A program made the position numbers and the translations under genes. From a virus, in the IMG/VR virus record IMGVR_UViG_3300033146_005003, positions 1-49,040 of that record: a stretch of 49,040 nucleotides of DNA. One strand, 5' to 3'. Of this stretch, positions 33,939 to 40,184 are shown one piece after another; the first letter of the stretch is position 1; each line of letters begins with the position of its first letter. The notes under the pieces were generated by a model. The model did no database searches. It saw only the letters and a program-made list of their open reading frames with translations, and was not told the origin of the DNA.

Positions 33939-33953
33939 ATACCTCCTAAGTAA

Positions 33954-34135
33954 AATTCGGTTAACCCCAAGACGACACAACAGGCAATTGGCTTATTTAT
34001 GTGTCCGAGTATGCTTGCATTTTAAAAGCCTGCGCGTTTCCATAAGCTCAAGTAATTCGTTGTAAATACCATGCCATCTTACGTTGTATGCTCAACGTGT
34101 TCAAAGTTATGAACCTGTAATCAATTAACCGAATT
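33954..34135. other. Non-coding element bounded by a perfect 11-bp inverted repeat
   Basis: AATTCGGTTAA at 33954-33964 and TTAACCGAATT at 34125-34135 bracket about 160 bp that is more GC-rich than the surroundings. Inside is a hairpin ACGTTG/CAACGT around 34081-34098 and short repeats (CAGGC...GCCTG, ATGC-TT-GCAT). No plausible start-to-stop ORF fills it. It may be a structured RNA or a small mobile insert; it is not obviously an attC. Confidence 0.6.
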
Positions 34136-34164
34136 CTTTTAAATAATGTTATTTTATTTATATC

Positions 34165-34263
34165 TTAATTAAGTATAGACCTGTAGTAATCCATTAATTC
34201 AAGTCCTAAAAAATCCTTAGCAAAATCAACAACATTATCTTTATAATAATCAATTGTTTTCAT
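34165..34263 (-). CDS. Very small ORF (32 aa), possible gene remnant
   Basis: Starts MKTIDYYKDNVVDFAKDFLG and ends MDYYRSILN. There is no clear ribosome site, and it overlaps the start-less ORF at 34250 by 14 bp. It could be the truncated N-terminus of a larger gene. Confidence 0.3.
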   Translation of the reverse strand: MKTIDYYKDNVVDFAKDFLGLELMDYYRSILN

Positions 34264-34450
34264 TACTTGTAATATAACCAATAACAGATGTTATTGCAAG
34301 TATTAAATTAACAATCTCAACCGGAAGATTATTCGACACAACAAATAAAGGCTTTGTTTTAAATCTTTCAGACATAACAGCTATATTATATATATCAAGA
34401 GCATTCTCAGGGGTAAATACTATGTTGTTATCAATTACAGATGTTTTTAC
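34250..34450 (-). pseudogene. ORF lacking a start codon (gene remnant)
   Basis: A 66-codon open frame (from VKTSVIDNNIVFTPENALD to ITSVIGYITSNENN) is preceded by AAGGAG at the right distance, but the codon there is GTA and a TAA lies four codons upstream. The first ATG is 26 codons inside. Either the start has mutated, a base is wrong, or a rare start is used. Codon use looks like real coding sequence. Confidence 0.45.
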
Positions 34451-34459
34451 TTGATCTCC

Positions 34460-34735
34460 TTATATGTATAATTCAAAACGACATTTATAAAACACATGGT
34501 TTTGAAGAACAACGGGCTCCTCTTCTTGTAGTTTAATAAACTTTATAAGCTCTAGAATCATTTGTTTTATGCCGATATAAAGAACATCTTTTTCATCGAT
34601 ACCGCGCCATAGATATAATGACTAGCTATTATAACAGGTTCAAATGTATTTAATTTAATTAAAACAACCGGACGATCTGGTTTTTCTAATTTACTACATA
34701 AGAACTAAAAAAAATATAAGTAGTTTATTTTTCAT
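34460..34735 (-). pseudogene. Frameshifted small lipoprotein gene
   Basis: It starts MKNKLLIFFLVLM at 34735, overlapping the upstream stop as ATGA, then hits TAG at 34694. One frame over, the sequence continues CSKLEKPDRPVVLIKLN...ASHYIYGA. A second shift near 34,610 leads to GIDEKDVLYIGIKQMILELI...FYKCRFELYI and stop. Reassembled, it would be a signal peptide with lipobox Cys and about 75 residues. Two indels mean decay or sequencing error. Confidence 0.5.
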
Positions 34736-35292
34736 GTTATTGCCTTGATACTTGAATTATTGTACTTTTTAACAAGGCCAATACTTATTAATTCACATTT
34801 TGTTATTGTCGTAATACCATTTGAATTAATAAAATCAATAACCCTGAACGATGGGGCTGGATATAAACCAATACAACCATCAGCGGCCTTATCAACTAAA
34901 TCCAAATTAGCAATCAACCCTAAATTTTCATCATAATAAACATGTGCTCCTCCAGCAAATCGATTTTTATTAAAACCAATCAGAACGGGAATGTCTTTTA
35001 CATTAATACCAGACAAACACTGTTTCGTAAACAATGTGCCGGAGCTATCAACAACGTCTGGCTTAAAACAAACCACCGTAATTTTATTACCATTACCATC
35101 TTCGTCTTCGTTATCATAATATTTAGACACAAAAACAGAATCAATATCTTTTAAAATCATGTCTTTTGTTGCAATTTCATATAAAACCTTTCCATAGTCA
35201 GTGAAGATAACGCGGCGCACATGACCCAAAACGCTTACCTGATTAATACTAACAAAAACCTTTTCACTTAAATCAAAATTACTTTCAAACAT
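34732..35292 (-). CDS. Protein of unknown function, protease-like beta layout
   Basis: 186 aa from MFESNFDLSEKVFVS; GAGGAG is correctly spaced for this ATG. The segment VDSSGTLFTKQCLSGINVKDIPVLIGFNKNRFAGGAHVYYDENLGLIANLDL...LYPAPSFRVID...CELISIGLVKK recalls the beta core of prohead-protease-like proteins, but no catalytic His/Ser pair is evident. It is an early gene, so such a role would be odd. Function open. Confidence 0.5.
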   Translation of the reverse strand: MFESNFDLSEKVFVSINQVSVLGHVRRVIFTDYGKVLYEIATKDMILKDIDSVFVSKYYDNEDEDGNGNKITVVCFKPDVVDSSGTLFTKQCLSGINVKDIPVLIGFNKNRFAGGAHVYYDENLGLIANLDLVDKAADGCIGLYPAPSFRVIDFINSNGITTITKCELISIGLVKKYNNSSIKAIT

Positions 35293-35530
35293 TGTCCGAC
35301 TCCTCATATTTAATAATCATTTGTTCTCCTGACTTACCGGCTGAATAAGCCATTTCAAGAGCATCTGTTATATAATATACATCATTAAAACCCCTTGAAA
35401 GAGTAGCATCTTCAGGCTCTCCATCAGCAAACCGTAGTTTTAATTTACCGTTAACACAAATTTCAATAGCATTTTTATACTCCATTTCTTCAATCTTTTT
35501 TGACGATCTAATAATTGATTTTACTATCAT
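35285..35530 (-). CDS. Small protein, unknown; left flank of cassette array
   Basis: 81 aa, MIVKSIIRSSKKIEEMEYKNAIEICVNGKLKLRFADGEPEDATL. Alpha/beta; not recognised. It is the first phage-type gene after the integron array on its left side. Confidence 0.55.
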   Translation of the reverse strand: MIVKSIIRSSKKIEEMEYKNAIEICVNGKLKLRFADGEPEDATLSRGFNDVYYITDALEMAYSAGKSGEQMIIKYEESDNV

Positions 35531-35650
35531 TTTTTATACCTTTTTTTAGTTGTATTTTCCCATTCCCAATATTAACCTATCCCCCTGAATTATTAGACTT
35601 AGCCCTGTTTTGGCAGTTTGCTAATACACACTTTAGTCGTATAATACTAT

Positions 35651-35657
35651 GTTAAAT
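35651..35657 (-). other. Possible terminal attC inverse core (degenerate)
   Basis: ATTTAAC on the minus strand carries the stop of the last cassette gene. Downstream a hairpin TTAGC-CTG/CAG-GCTAA and GTTAATA near 35,575-35,625 may be the rest of a degenerate attC marking the left end of the array. Confidence 0.35.
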
Positions 35658-35879
35658 GTCCATAAGTTTTTCTAAAAAATTAATATGTCTTTCAATTATA
35701 CGCATTTTCTTGTTATATTTAATCCTATTAAGTCTGGCCTTATCTGAGCCAACAAAAAACGAATTGCACTCAAATTCTTCAAAATTATGCCATCTTGAAG
35801 AATCGTTGCAAAACTTTTCATATAGTCTTTCTACATATTTTTTATTTTTCAACTTTCTTCTTAGTTTTGATATCCTCAA
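35652..35879 (-). CDS. Cassette 16 gene: basic helical protein, unknown
   Basis: 75 aa from TTG at 35879 (AAAGGA 7 bp upstream). A longer frame exists but reads through the neighbouring attC. MRISKLRRKLKNKKYVERLYEKF...WHNFEEFECNSFFVGSDKARLNRI: Lys/Arg-rich, helical, perhaps nucleic-acid binding. Unknown family. Confidence 0.55.
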   Translation of the reverse strand: MRISKLRRKLKNKKYVERLYEKFCNDSSRWHNFEEFECNSFFVGSDKARLNRIKYNKKMRIIERHINFLEKLMDI

Positions 35880-35896
35880 TTGTAATTCCTTTCTGC

Positions 35897-35985
35897 ATTT
35901 AACACCGGCTTGCAGTTGACCGCAAACGCGGTCTGCCTGCTTCACCTGATTTTCGGTTGCGGCAACTGAAGCCTATCCGTTATAA
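35897..35985 (-). repeat. attC site (cassette 15), near-copy of the site at 41075
   Basis: Inverse core TTATAAC including the stop of the 35980 gene, core GTTAAAT, central hairpin GACCGC-GTTT-GCGGTC. The first 48 plus-strand bases from 35901 are identical to those from 41080. Confidence 0.88.
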
Positions 35986-36240
35986 TGCTTTTAATCTATC
36001 TATAAGTACATCTGCCAACTTCTCAAGTTTGTAAAAATTCCCTTGCACCAAGTTATTATCTTTAGCATTATCAAAACCCGTGGCTAACTTGTTGATTTTC
36101 TCAAGTAAACGATAATAAGAATCCTTTTGATGTTTGTATAAATTAGACAACACATCGATTGTATATGGTTTAAATTCTTTATCTGGCGATGTTCTGTAGT
36201 GCATAATTCCGTTAATAATTTTTTCTTCTAAACCCATCAT
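35980..36240 (-). CDS. Cassette 15 gene: helical protein, unknown
   Basis: About 86 aa. ATG at 36240 or 36237 behind AAAGGA; a longer frame starts inside attC. MMGLEEKIINGIMHYRTSPDKEFKPYTIDVLSNLYKHQKDSYYRLLEKI...LADVLIDRLKAL is helical throughout. Stop TAA is part of the attC inverse core. Unknown family. Confidence 0.6.
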   Translation of the reverse strand: MMGLEEKIINGIMHYRTSPDKEFKPYTIDVLSNLYKHQKDSYYRLLEKINKLATGFDNAKDNNLVQGNFYKLEKLADVLIDRLKAL

Positions 36241-36253
36241 TAATTCCTTTCGC

Positions 36254-36340
36254 ATTATAACCCGCGTATGCAGCGGACACTACACACGCCGGGTTGATTC
36301 TGTCAAAATTAGCGCTCCGCTGATATGCCAATCGTTAGTA
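36254..36340 (-). repeat. attC site (cassette 14)
   Basis: Inverse core ACTAACG with the stop of the 36335 gene, core GTTATAA. Arms with AGCGGA/TCCGCT and AATC/CAACCC-type pairing form an imperfect hairpin of 87 bp. Confidence 0.8.
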
Positions 36341-36544
36341 AGCATATTTACCACAATAAGGACAATATAAACTTGATGTATTATTACCTTGTAACATATA
36401 ATCATTATCAATAATTGCTATAATCGCAAATTCAATTCCGCAATGCATACATTTTATTTTTATTACATCAAAAGGAACAAATATTTTATGCTTACTAACA
36501 ATTCGCTCAACTTGACGGCTTTCGCCGTCCGGTTTCTTCTTCAC
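36335..36544 (-). CDS. Cassette 14 gene: zinc-ribbon protein
   Basis: 69 aa from GTG at 36544 with AAAGGA upstream; a longer in-frame TTG start lies in the attC stem. KCMHCGIEF and LYCPYCGKYAY form a two-knuckle zinc ribbon. The N-terminal 17 residues (VKKKPDGESRQVERIVS) are encoded by the 3' half of the neighbouring attC, including its core GTTAGTA. Unknown role. Confidence 0.6.
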   Translation of the reverse strand: MKKKPDGESRQVERIVSKHKIFVPFDVIKIKCMHCGIEFAIIAIIDNDYMLQGNNTSSLYCPYCGKYAY

Positions 36545-36594
36545 ACTACGTCCTTTCTGCGGCAAAAACCGCAAGTTAGCTTTGTCTGTTAGCC
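36493..36594 (-). repeat. attC site (cassette 13), overlapping the next gene's start
   Basis: Inverse core GGCTAAC, core GTTAGTA. The arm AGCTAACTTGCGG pairs imperfectly with GACGGC...CAAGTTGAGC, and a GACGGCGAAAGCCGTC hairpin is internal. Start codon and ribosome site of the 36335 gene lie inside it. Confidence 0.75.
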
Positions 36595-36597
36595 GGA

Positions 36598-36807
36598 CTA
36601 AAACATCCGTGGTTTGTATAATTTAATAATATCTTTTTTTGTGTCATAAAAATGGTTCACAATATGCTTTTTTTTACTTTCTTCACTTTTAAAGCAATAC
36701 GTTTTTTCGCATAAATCACAATAATACTGGTTAACAATAGCATTAACCGGAATTGAAACGCTGTCCGGTTTATCTTGTCTATTGGCTGTTTTCTTATTCT
36801 CTTGCAT
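36598..36807 (-). CDS. Cassette 13 gene: C2H2 zinc-finger protein
   Basis: 69 aa. YYCDLCEKTYCFKSEESKKKHIVNHF is a clear C-x2-C-x12-H-x3-H finger, rare in bacterial genes. The N-terminus KPDSVSIPVNAIVNQ is encoded by the attC half site and matches the N-terminus of the 40165 gene (KPDSVSIPVDAIVKN). Likely nucleic-acid or protein binding. Confidence 0.6.
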   Translation of the reverse strand: MQENKKTANRQDKPDSVSIPVNAIVNQYYCDLCEKTYCFKSEESKKKHIVNHFYDTKKDIIKLYKPRMF

Positions 36808-36859
36808 ATCATGTCACTTTCTTAAAGGTTTCAATCCCGTTATGCTTTGCCCGTTAGGT
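36729..36859 (-). repeat. attC site (cassette 12), long type, overlapping the next gene's start
   Basis: Inverse core ACCTAAC, core GTTAACC. A near-perfect long stem: AGCATAACGGGATTGAAAC on one side pairs with GTTTCAATTCCGGTTAATGCT (shown split by core) on the other with an extrahelical base or two. 131 bp. The start of the zinc-finger gene lies in its loop. Confidence 0.85.
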
Positions 36860-37209
36860 TACCATAAATATTTATCTTCTATAAATCTTTTTACAATCAC
36901 ACCGTTCTTTATATCATTACACCCAAAAAAATCTTCCCATTTTTTTTCGATACAATCCCAATTAGCAAACCACAAATATTTGTAAAGACCTAAATCACCT
37001 TGGCGATGTAATTCCACCAAACATTTTCCACAATCTAACGGTTTTTCATCTGGATATGATTTCCAGTTTAGCCTAACAAAACGTTCAGTTGTGCTAATTA
37101 TATAAAATATCGGCGGCTCATTCTTATCATCCGATAAGCGAACCATAAAATCATCGGGCAGATAAGGATTCTTTTTAAATTTCATCCCATTTATTACAAT
37201 TTCTTCCAT
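36859..37209 (-). CDS. Cassette 12 gene: unknown
   Basis: 116 aa, AGGGG before ATG. MEEIVINGMKFKKNPYLPDDFMVRL...FYIISTTERFVRLNWKSYP, then a Cys/Trp-rich end (LDCGKCLVELHRQGDLGLYKYLWFANWDC). Two Cys pairs could bind metal. Stop TAA lies at the edge of the attC. No known family. Confidence 0.6.
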   Translation of the reverse strand: MEEIVINGMKFKKNPYLPDDFMVRLSDDKNEPPIFYIISTTERFVRLNWKSYPDEKPLDCGKCLVELHRQGDLGLYKYLWFANWDCIEKKWEDFFGCNDIKNGVIVKRFIEDKYLW

Positions 37210-37236
37210 TACTAACCCCTATATATAAAAATCGTC

Positions 37237-37323
37237 AGCTAACCACCGATTCAAGCTGACGGCGGAACGCGTCGCCAGCCATTAATTATCGTACTACGCC
37301 GCAGCTTAACCGCAGCGTTAGCC
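37237..37323 (-). repeat. attC site (cassette 11)
   Basis: Inverse core GGCTAAC (contains the stop of the 37318 gene), core GTTAGCT, arms GCGGTTAAGCTG and CAGCTTGAATCGG pair imperfectly. 87 bp. Confidence 0.9.
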
Positions 37324-37557
37324 AGCCTTTGCATCTTCACCGGCTAAAATAACATCAATAACTTGCTGTACATATGGCTCATCTTGATTACATACATAAT
37401 ATTTATTTTTCTTTGGAATTAAATTTAAATCATATAACTTTTTTAAAGCATTTGTAAAATCCAACAATGCTTCAATTTGTTCGTCATTGTGTTTTTCTAA
37501 ATCAATAGACAAATATTTCCAGTTAATTACCAAAAACTTTTCTTCATATTCTGCCAT
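37318..37557 (-). CDS. Cassette 11 gene: unknown
   Basis: 79 aa with AAGGA upstream. MAEYEEKFLVINWKYLSIDLEKHNDEQIEALLDFTNALKKLY...EPYVQQVIDVILAGEDAKAG: a small alpha/beta or helical protein. Unknown family. Confidence 0.6.
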   Translation of the reverse strand: MAEYEEKFLVINWKYLSIDLEKHNDEQIEALLDFTNALKKLYDLNLIPKKNKYYVCNQDEPYVQQVIDVILAGEDAKAG

Positions 37558-37589
37558 TTTTATAATTCCTTTTTTTTAATATCTTATTT

Positions 37590-37648
37590 GCCCAACAATT
37601 CATTCAACCCGAACCGCTAACGCGGTCGGGTTAATTCCAGCGTTATAC
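37590..37648 (-). repeat. attC site (cassette 10), classic 59-bp form
   Basis: Inverse core GTATAAC, core GTTGGGC, exactly 59 bp. The arm TTAACCCGACCGC pairs with GCGGTTCGGGTTGAA with one extra base, around loop GTTA. Confidence 0.93.
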
Positions 37649-38215
37649 CGCTGTTTTAAATAATTCTTGTTGTAGCGGACTTTTTTCTAATTCGTTCCCA
37701 TATGCATCCCAGCCTTGCCTTTGCTTTCTTGCAAAAAGTTCTAACTTCTTTGCATTTGGGAAAAGACGTTCAATTATCTCAAAAGAAATTTCTGGTTTTT
37801 TACTATGTTTTGTTGTCTGCTCCGTAAAGACAGAATGAATCTTACCACGTTCTGCTTTTGCTACTGGAAGCATTTTGCCCTGATAACAATAAAATAAATA
37901 CTCATGCCCATAACGAATTGTAAAAGCCGCAGGAATACCAGTTACTTTATTCCATATCATTCTTGCGTGTATTTTATAATCGAGTATCCTTAATATTTGA
38001 TGCGTTTCTTCTAAATATTTATCAATCACCCACAAAAAAAGAATATGGTTTTCTTCTCCTAAAAGGGAAGCATTATATAAATATGAAGTTATCGCACCTA
38101 AACTCATTGTCGGATAAATCAAATCAAGACCAGATGATTTTTCCCTTACACTTTTTTTACCACCTCTTTTTTGCTTCCAAGGCGGATCTGCTAAAATAAT
38201 ATCGTATTTTTCCAT
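37643..38215 (-). CDS. Cassette 10 gene: MT-A70 family N6-adenine methyltransferase
   Basis: 190 aa. YDIILADPPWKQKR contains the catalytic DPPW motif. LIYPTMSLGAITSYL, HILFLWVIDKYLEETHQILRIL, IRYGHEYLFYCYQGK and LELFARKQRQGWDAYGNEL complete the MT-A70 pattern. It probably methylates adenine in DNA, which could protect phage DNA from restriction. Own ribosome site AAAGGA. The stop is within the 59-bp attC. It is the only cassette gene with a clear enzymatic family besides the MmcB-like one. Confidence 0.85.
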   Translation of the reverse strand: MEKYDIILADPPWKQKRGGKKSVREKSSGLDLIYPTMSLGAITSYLYNASLLGEENHILFLWVIDKYLEETHQILRILDYKIHARMIWNKVTGIPAAFTIRYGHEYLFYCYQGKMLPVAKAERGKIHSVFTEQTTKHSKKPEISFEIIERLFPNAKKLELFARKQRQGWDAYGNELEKSPLQQELFKTAV

Positions 38216-38226
38216 TCTATCCTTTT

Positions 38227-38318
38227 AGTTAACAATGTGCTGTAATGGAACGAGCACGTGCCCGGTTCCCGTTAATTTGTTGTTGTGTGCTCGTCCCCTG
38301 AGCCCCAGCCGTTAGCTG
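38227..38318 (-). repeat. attC site (cassette 9)
   Basis: Inverse core AGCTAAC (carries the stop of the 38312 gene), core GTTAACT, arms around GACGAGCAC/GTGCTCGTTCC. 92 bp. Confidence 0.9.
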
Positions 38319-38665
38319 TTTTTCCATAATTTACACAACGGCATAATAGGCTCAACGACAAGGCTGTCGAAATACCATTCTCTTACCCATCCATCTTGAA
38401 AATGAACACATTCAGCACTACAGTTTTTCATTCCATTTATTGCGCAAGGCCTCTTTAGCATTTTTAGTTTATGCTCTTTAATTTTCTCAAGTGCCTGTTC
38501 TTGTTCTTTTTCGTATTGCTGTTGTTGAGCATCTTCCTTTTCTTGTTTATTTTGTTTGTATGTTCTTATCGGGTGTATTAGCACAGCTAACAATGGCATC
38601 AAGTGGGAATTTAAACGCGTCTCGTTCCCGTCATTGTCTTTCTTTTCTTTAGTTTTTTTACTCAT
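38312..38665 (-). CDS. Cassette 9 gene: coiled coil plus Cys-rich domain
   Basis: 117 aa. Residues about 35-70 are a Gln/Glu/Lys coiled coil (NKQEKEDAQQQQYEKEQEQALEKIKEH). The C-terminus CAINGMKNCSAECVHFQDGWV...PLCKLW looks like a four-Cys metal-binding module. The N-terminal 25 residues (through LNSHLMPLLA) are read from the neighbouring attC. Unknown function. Confidence 0.6.
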   Translation of the reverse strand: MSKKTKEKKDNDGNETRLNSHLMPLLAVLIHPIRTYKQNKQEKEDAQQQQYEKEQEQALEKIKEHKLKMLKRPCAINGMKNCSAECVHFQDGWVREWYFDSLVVEPIMPLCKLWKNS

Positions 38666-38714
38666 AAAATACCTCGCTTTTCTGTTTAAATCCCCTTATG
38701 CCTGACCGTTAAAC
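38585..38714 (-). repeat. attC site (cassette 8), long type, overlapping the next gene's start
   Basis: Inverse core GTTTAAC, core GTTAGCT. The arm GGCATAAGGGGATTTAAAC pairs with GTTTAAATTCCCACTTGATG with small bulges. 130 bp. Start codon of the 38312 gene is inside. Confidence 0.82.
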
Positions 38715-38947
38715 GCTTTTCGTTTACGTACAGTATCTATCAAACTATCAAGCGTGGTTTGCAATATCCATCTACGGCATATTAACCTTTCTAAACCACC
38801 CTCAGCCCATTTTATATTTTCAACAAAACCACACTCATCTCCGTAGTCACAATAATAAGTTACAACATCGTCTTGGTTTGGCTCACCATCTTTTATGTCA
38901 TTAAAATGGTCTATTAAACTATACATTTCTTCAGCAGAGTATTCCAT
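38696..38947 (-). CDS. Cassette 8 gene: unknown
   Basis: 83 aa, GAAAGGA upstream. MEYSAEEMYSLIDHFNDIKDGEPNQDDVVTYYCDYGDECGFVENIKW...LICRRWILQTTLDSLIDTVRKRK: acidic N-terminal half with two Cys, basic C-terminus. Unknown family. Confidence 0.6.
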   Translation of the reverse strand: MEYSAEEMYSLIDHFNDIKDGEPNQDDVVTYYCDYGDECGFVENIKWAEGGLERLICRRWILQTTLDSLIDTVRKRKAFNGQA

Positions 38948-38966
38948 TTATAAGTCCTTTCTTCGC

Positions 38967-39056
38967 GTTTAACAACGGCATTAAACCGACGCTAAACGCG
39001 TCGGATGTTCTAACTTTTTAGAACTATACGCACGGCTTATGCCTGCTCCGTTGGGC
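38967..39056 (-). repeat. attC site (cassette 7)
   Basis: Inverse core GCCCAAC, core GTTAAAC, arms GGCATAAGCCG and CGGTTTAATGCC, inner stem GACGC-GTTTA-GCGTC. 90 bp. Confidence 0.9.
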
Positions 39057-39061
39057 TAAAA

Positions 39062-39283
39062 TCAACACACCTTTTCAATTTCATTTAACAGAACCCGTGA
39101 TATACTTTTATTTCCGTCAAACTGAACAATAGCTATTTTTTCCGGCCATGCCATACCGCCATCATATCTATGCCTAAAAGATTCTCTGATAAATATTCCA
39201 AATTTTGTTTTTATTGTATAACTTTTAGAATTTAGCCAATGATAATACACCCATTTTATTTTATCGCCTTTTTTAAATTCCAT
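39062..39283 (-). CDS. Cassette 7 gene: small beta protein, unknown
   Basis: 73 aa, AGGAG upstream. MEFKKGDKIKWVYYHWLNSKSYTIKTKFGIFIRESF...IAIVQFDGNKSISRVLLNEIEKVC: the 'KGDKIKW....G.....FDG' pattern suggests an SH3-like barrel. Unknown role. Confidence 0.6.
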   Translation of the reverse strand: MEFKKGDKIKWVYYHWLNSKSYTIKTKFGIFIRESFRHRYDGGMAWPEKIAIVQFDGNKSISRVLLNEIEKVC

Positions 39284-39300
39284 ATCACATCTCCTACACC

Positions 39301-39400
39301 GCCCAACAATTTATTCAACCTGACCGAAAACGCTGGGCGGTTTTTGCGTTCACGGTCATATATTTAATGCGTTTTCGGCAGGTTAATTCTGCCGTTAGGC
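39301..39400 (-). repeat. attC site (cassette 6)
   Basis: Inverse core GCCTAAC, core GTTGGGC. Outer arms AATTAACCTGCCGAAAACGC and GCGTTTTCGGTCAGGTTGAA pair almost fully, with a second hairpin CGTGAACGC...GCGTTT region inside. 100 bp. Confidence 0.95.
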
Positions 39401-39565
39401 TTTAAAATAATCTGTTTTATCGAATAAATAATAAAATATGAATCCGAATAATGATACAATTAGCTTTGATAAATAAAACTCATTACTATTAATAGCATTA
39501 ATACCGGCATAAACCATAAAAAACAATGAATGCCCAAGTAGAAGCCCTTTTATGTAATTTTTCAT
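39395..39565 (-). CDS. Cassette 6 gene: small two-helix membrane protein (56 aa)
   Basis: ATG at 39565, stop TAA within the attC inverse core GCCTAAC. MKNYIKGLLLGHSLFFMVYAG and LSKLIVSLFGFIFYYLF form two hydrophobic helices joined by a short polar turn. Hairpin membrane peptides are common in mobile defence and toxin-like cassettes, but function cannot be assigned. Ribosome site weak. Confidence 0.6.
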   Translation of the reverse strand: MKNYIKGLLLGHSLFFMVYAGINAINSNEFYLSKLIVSLFGFIFYYLFDKTDYFKA

Positions 39566-39575
39566 ATTTCATTCT

Positions 39576-39666
39576 GCCTAACCCCGGCGTGGAACTGACA
39601 CCTTTACACGTCGAAGTCTGTTAGTTCATGTTTTATACGGCACAGCTCATGCCGTAATCGTTAGGC
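39576..39666 (-). repeat. attC site (cassette 5)
   Basis: Inverse core GCCTAAC, core GTTAGGC, both canonical. Arms GATTACGGCATGAGC / inner GAACTAACAGACTTCGACG and CGTGGAAC-type pairing form an imperfect hairpin. 91 bp. Confidence 0.93.
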
Positions 39667-39849
39667 TTATTTACCCAGTGCCATCCTAATTAATTGGACA
39701 TCTTGTTTATAATCATCATCATATTTATCGTCGTCCATTAATTTATTATATTCAGATTCAAGATTAGTATGTGCTTTCATTTCATCATCAAGCCACGATA
39801 CAGCCGCATTCAATGCTTTTTCAAGAATTAATTTGTCGACTTTTTTCAT
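39667..39849 (-). CDS. Cassette 5 gene: acidic helical protein, unknown
   Basis: 60 aa from MKKVDKLILEKALNAAVSWLDDEMKAHTNLE; GAGGTAA upstream decides this start over one lying in the attC. Acidic middle (LMDDDKYDDDYKQD). Unknown family. Confidence 0.6.
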   Translation of the reverse strand: MKKVDKLILEKALNAAVSWLDDEMKAHTNLESEYNKLMDDDKYDDDYKQDVQLIRMALGK

Positions 39850-39889
39850 AATATTTACCTCGTTATTTATAGTTTTTTCGCCTAACCAA

Positions 39890-39938
39890 TCGCTCAACCG
39901 AAACAAAAAACGTGTCCGCTGACGCTTGCCCGTTATAT
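39890..39938 (-). repeat. attC site (cassette 4), short
   Basis: Inverse core ATATAAC with the stop of the 39933 gene, core GTTAGGC. Arms GCGTCAGCGGACAC and GTTTCGGTTGAGC pair imperfectly around a T run. Only 49 bp. Confidence 0.75.
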
Positions 39939-40184
39939 GCTGCGTAATTTATCAATAAACATTTGTAACGAATCGCATCCATATTTACCACTATACCACA
40001 CACCGTCAACAAAGAACTGACCAGCAAATCCAACATCATCTGGCTCTATAAGTTCGATTTCACTAAAATATTCTTTAAAAACAACATCTAACAACTCGCT
40101 GTAATCGGAACGCAAACGCGTTCCTTTATTTCCTGTATCATATTCACTTGATGACCATTCTGGATTATTTTGTTTTGGTAACAT
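39933..40184 (-). CDS. Cassette 4 gene: unknown, N-terminus read from half attC
   Basis: 83 aa from ATG at 40184. Residues about 20-36 (GTRLRSDYSELLDVV) are encoded by the half attC at 40086-40124. The body FKEYFSEIELIEPDDVGFAGQFFVDGVWYSGKYGCDSLQMFIDKLRSI is alpha/beta and acidic. A shorter start within the attC is possible. Overlaps the 40165 gene by 20 bp, evidence of a deletion joining two cassettes. Confidence 0.5.
   Translation of the reverse strand: MLPKQNNPEWSSSEYDTGNKGTRLRSDYSELLDVVFKEYFSEIELIEPDDVGFAGQFFVDGVWYSGKYGCDSLQMFIDKLRSI
40086..40124 (-). repeat. attC half site (cassette 3)
   Basis: Core GTTAGAT and the hairpin GGAACGC-GTTT-GCGTTCC are present, but no matching inverse core arm is found on the upstream side. 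A truncated attC. Confidence 0.7.

Noticed and set aside
33954-34135. tRNA or attC in the 182-bp inverted-repeat element
   Set aside because: No cloverleaf can be closed around the T-loop-like stretch, and the end repeats do not give the R/L arm layout of attC.
34490-34516. Further control box copy around AACAACGGG
   Set aside because: Only the ACAACGGG piece matches; the palindrome arm and the central TTGTATT context are absent.
35880-35945. Longer start for the cassette 16 protein
   Set aside because: It would be encoded by the neighbouring attC and lacks a ribosome site, whereas TTG at 35879 has AAAGGA.
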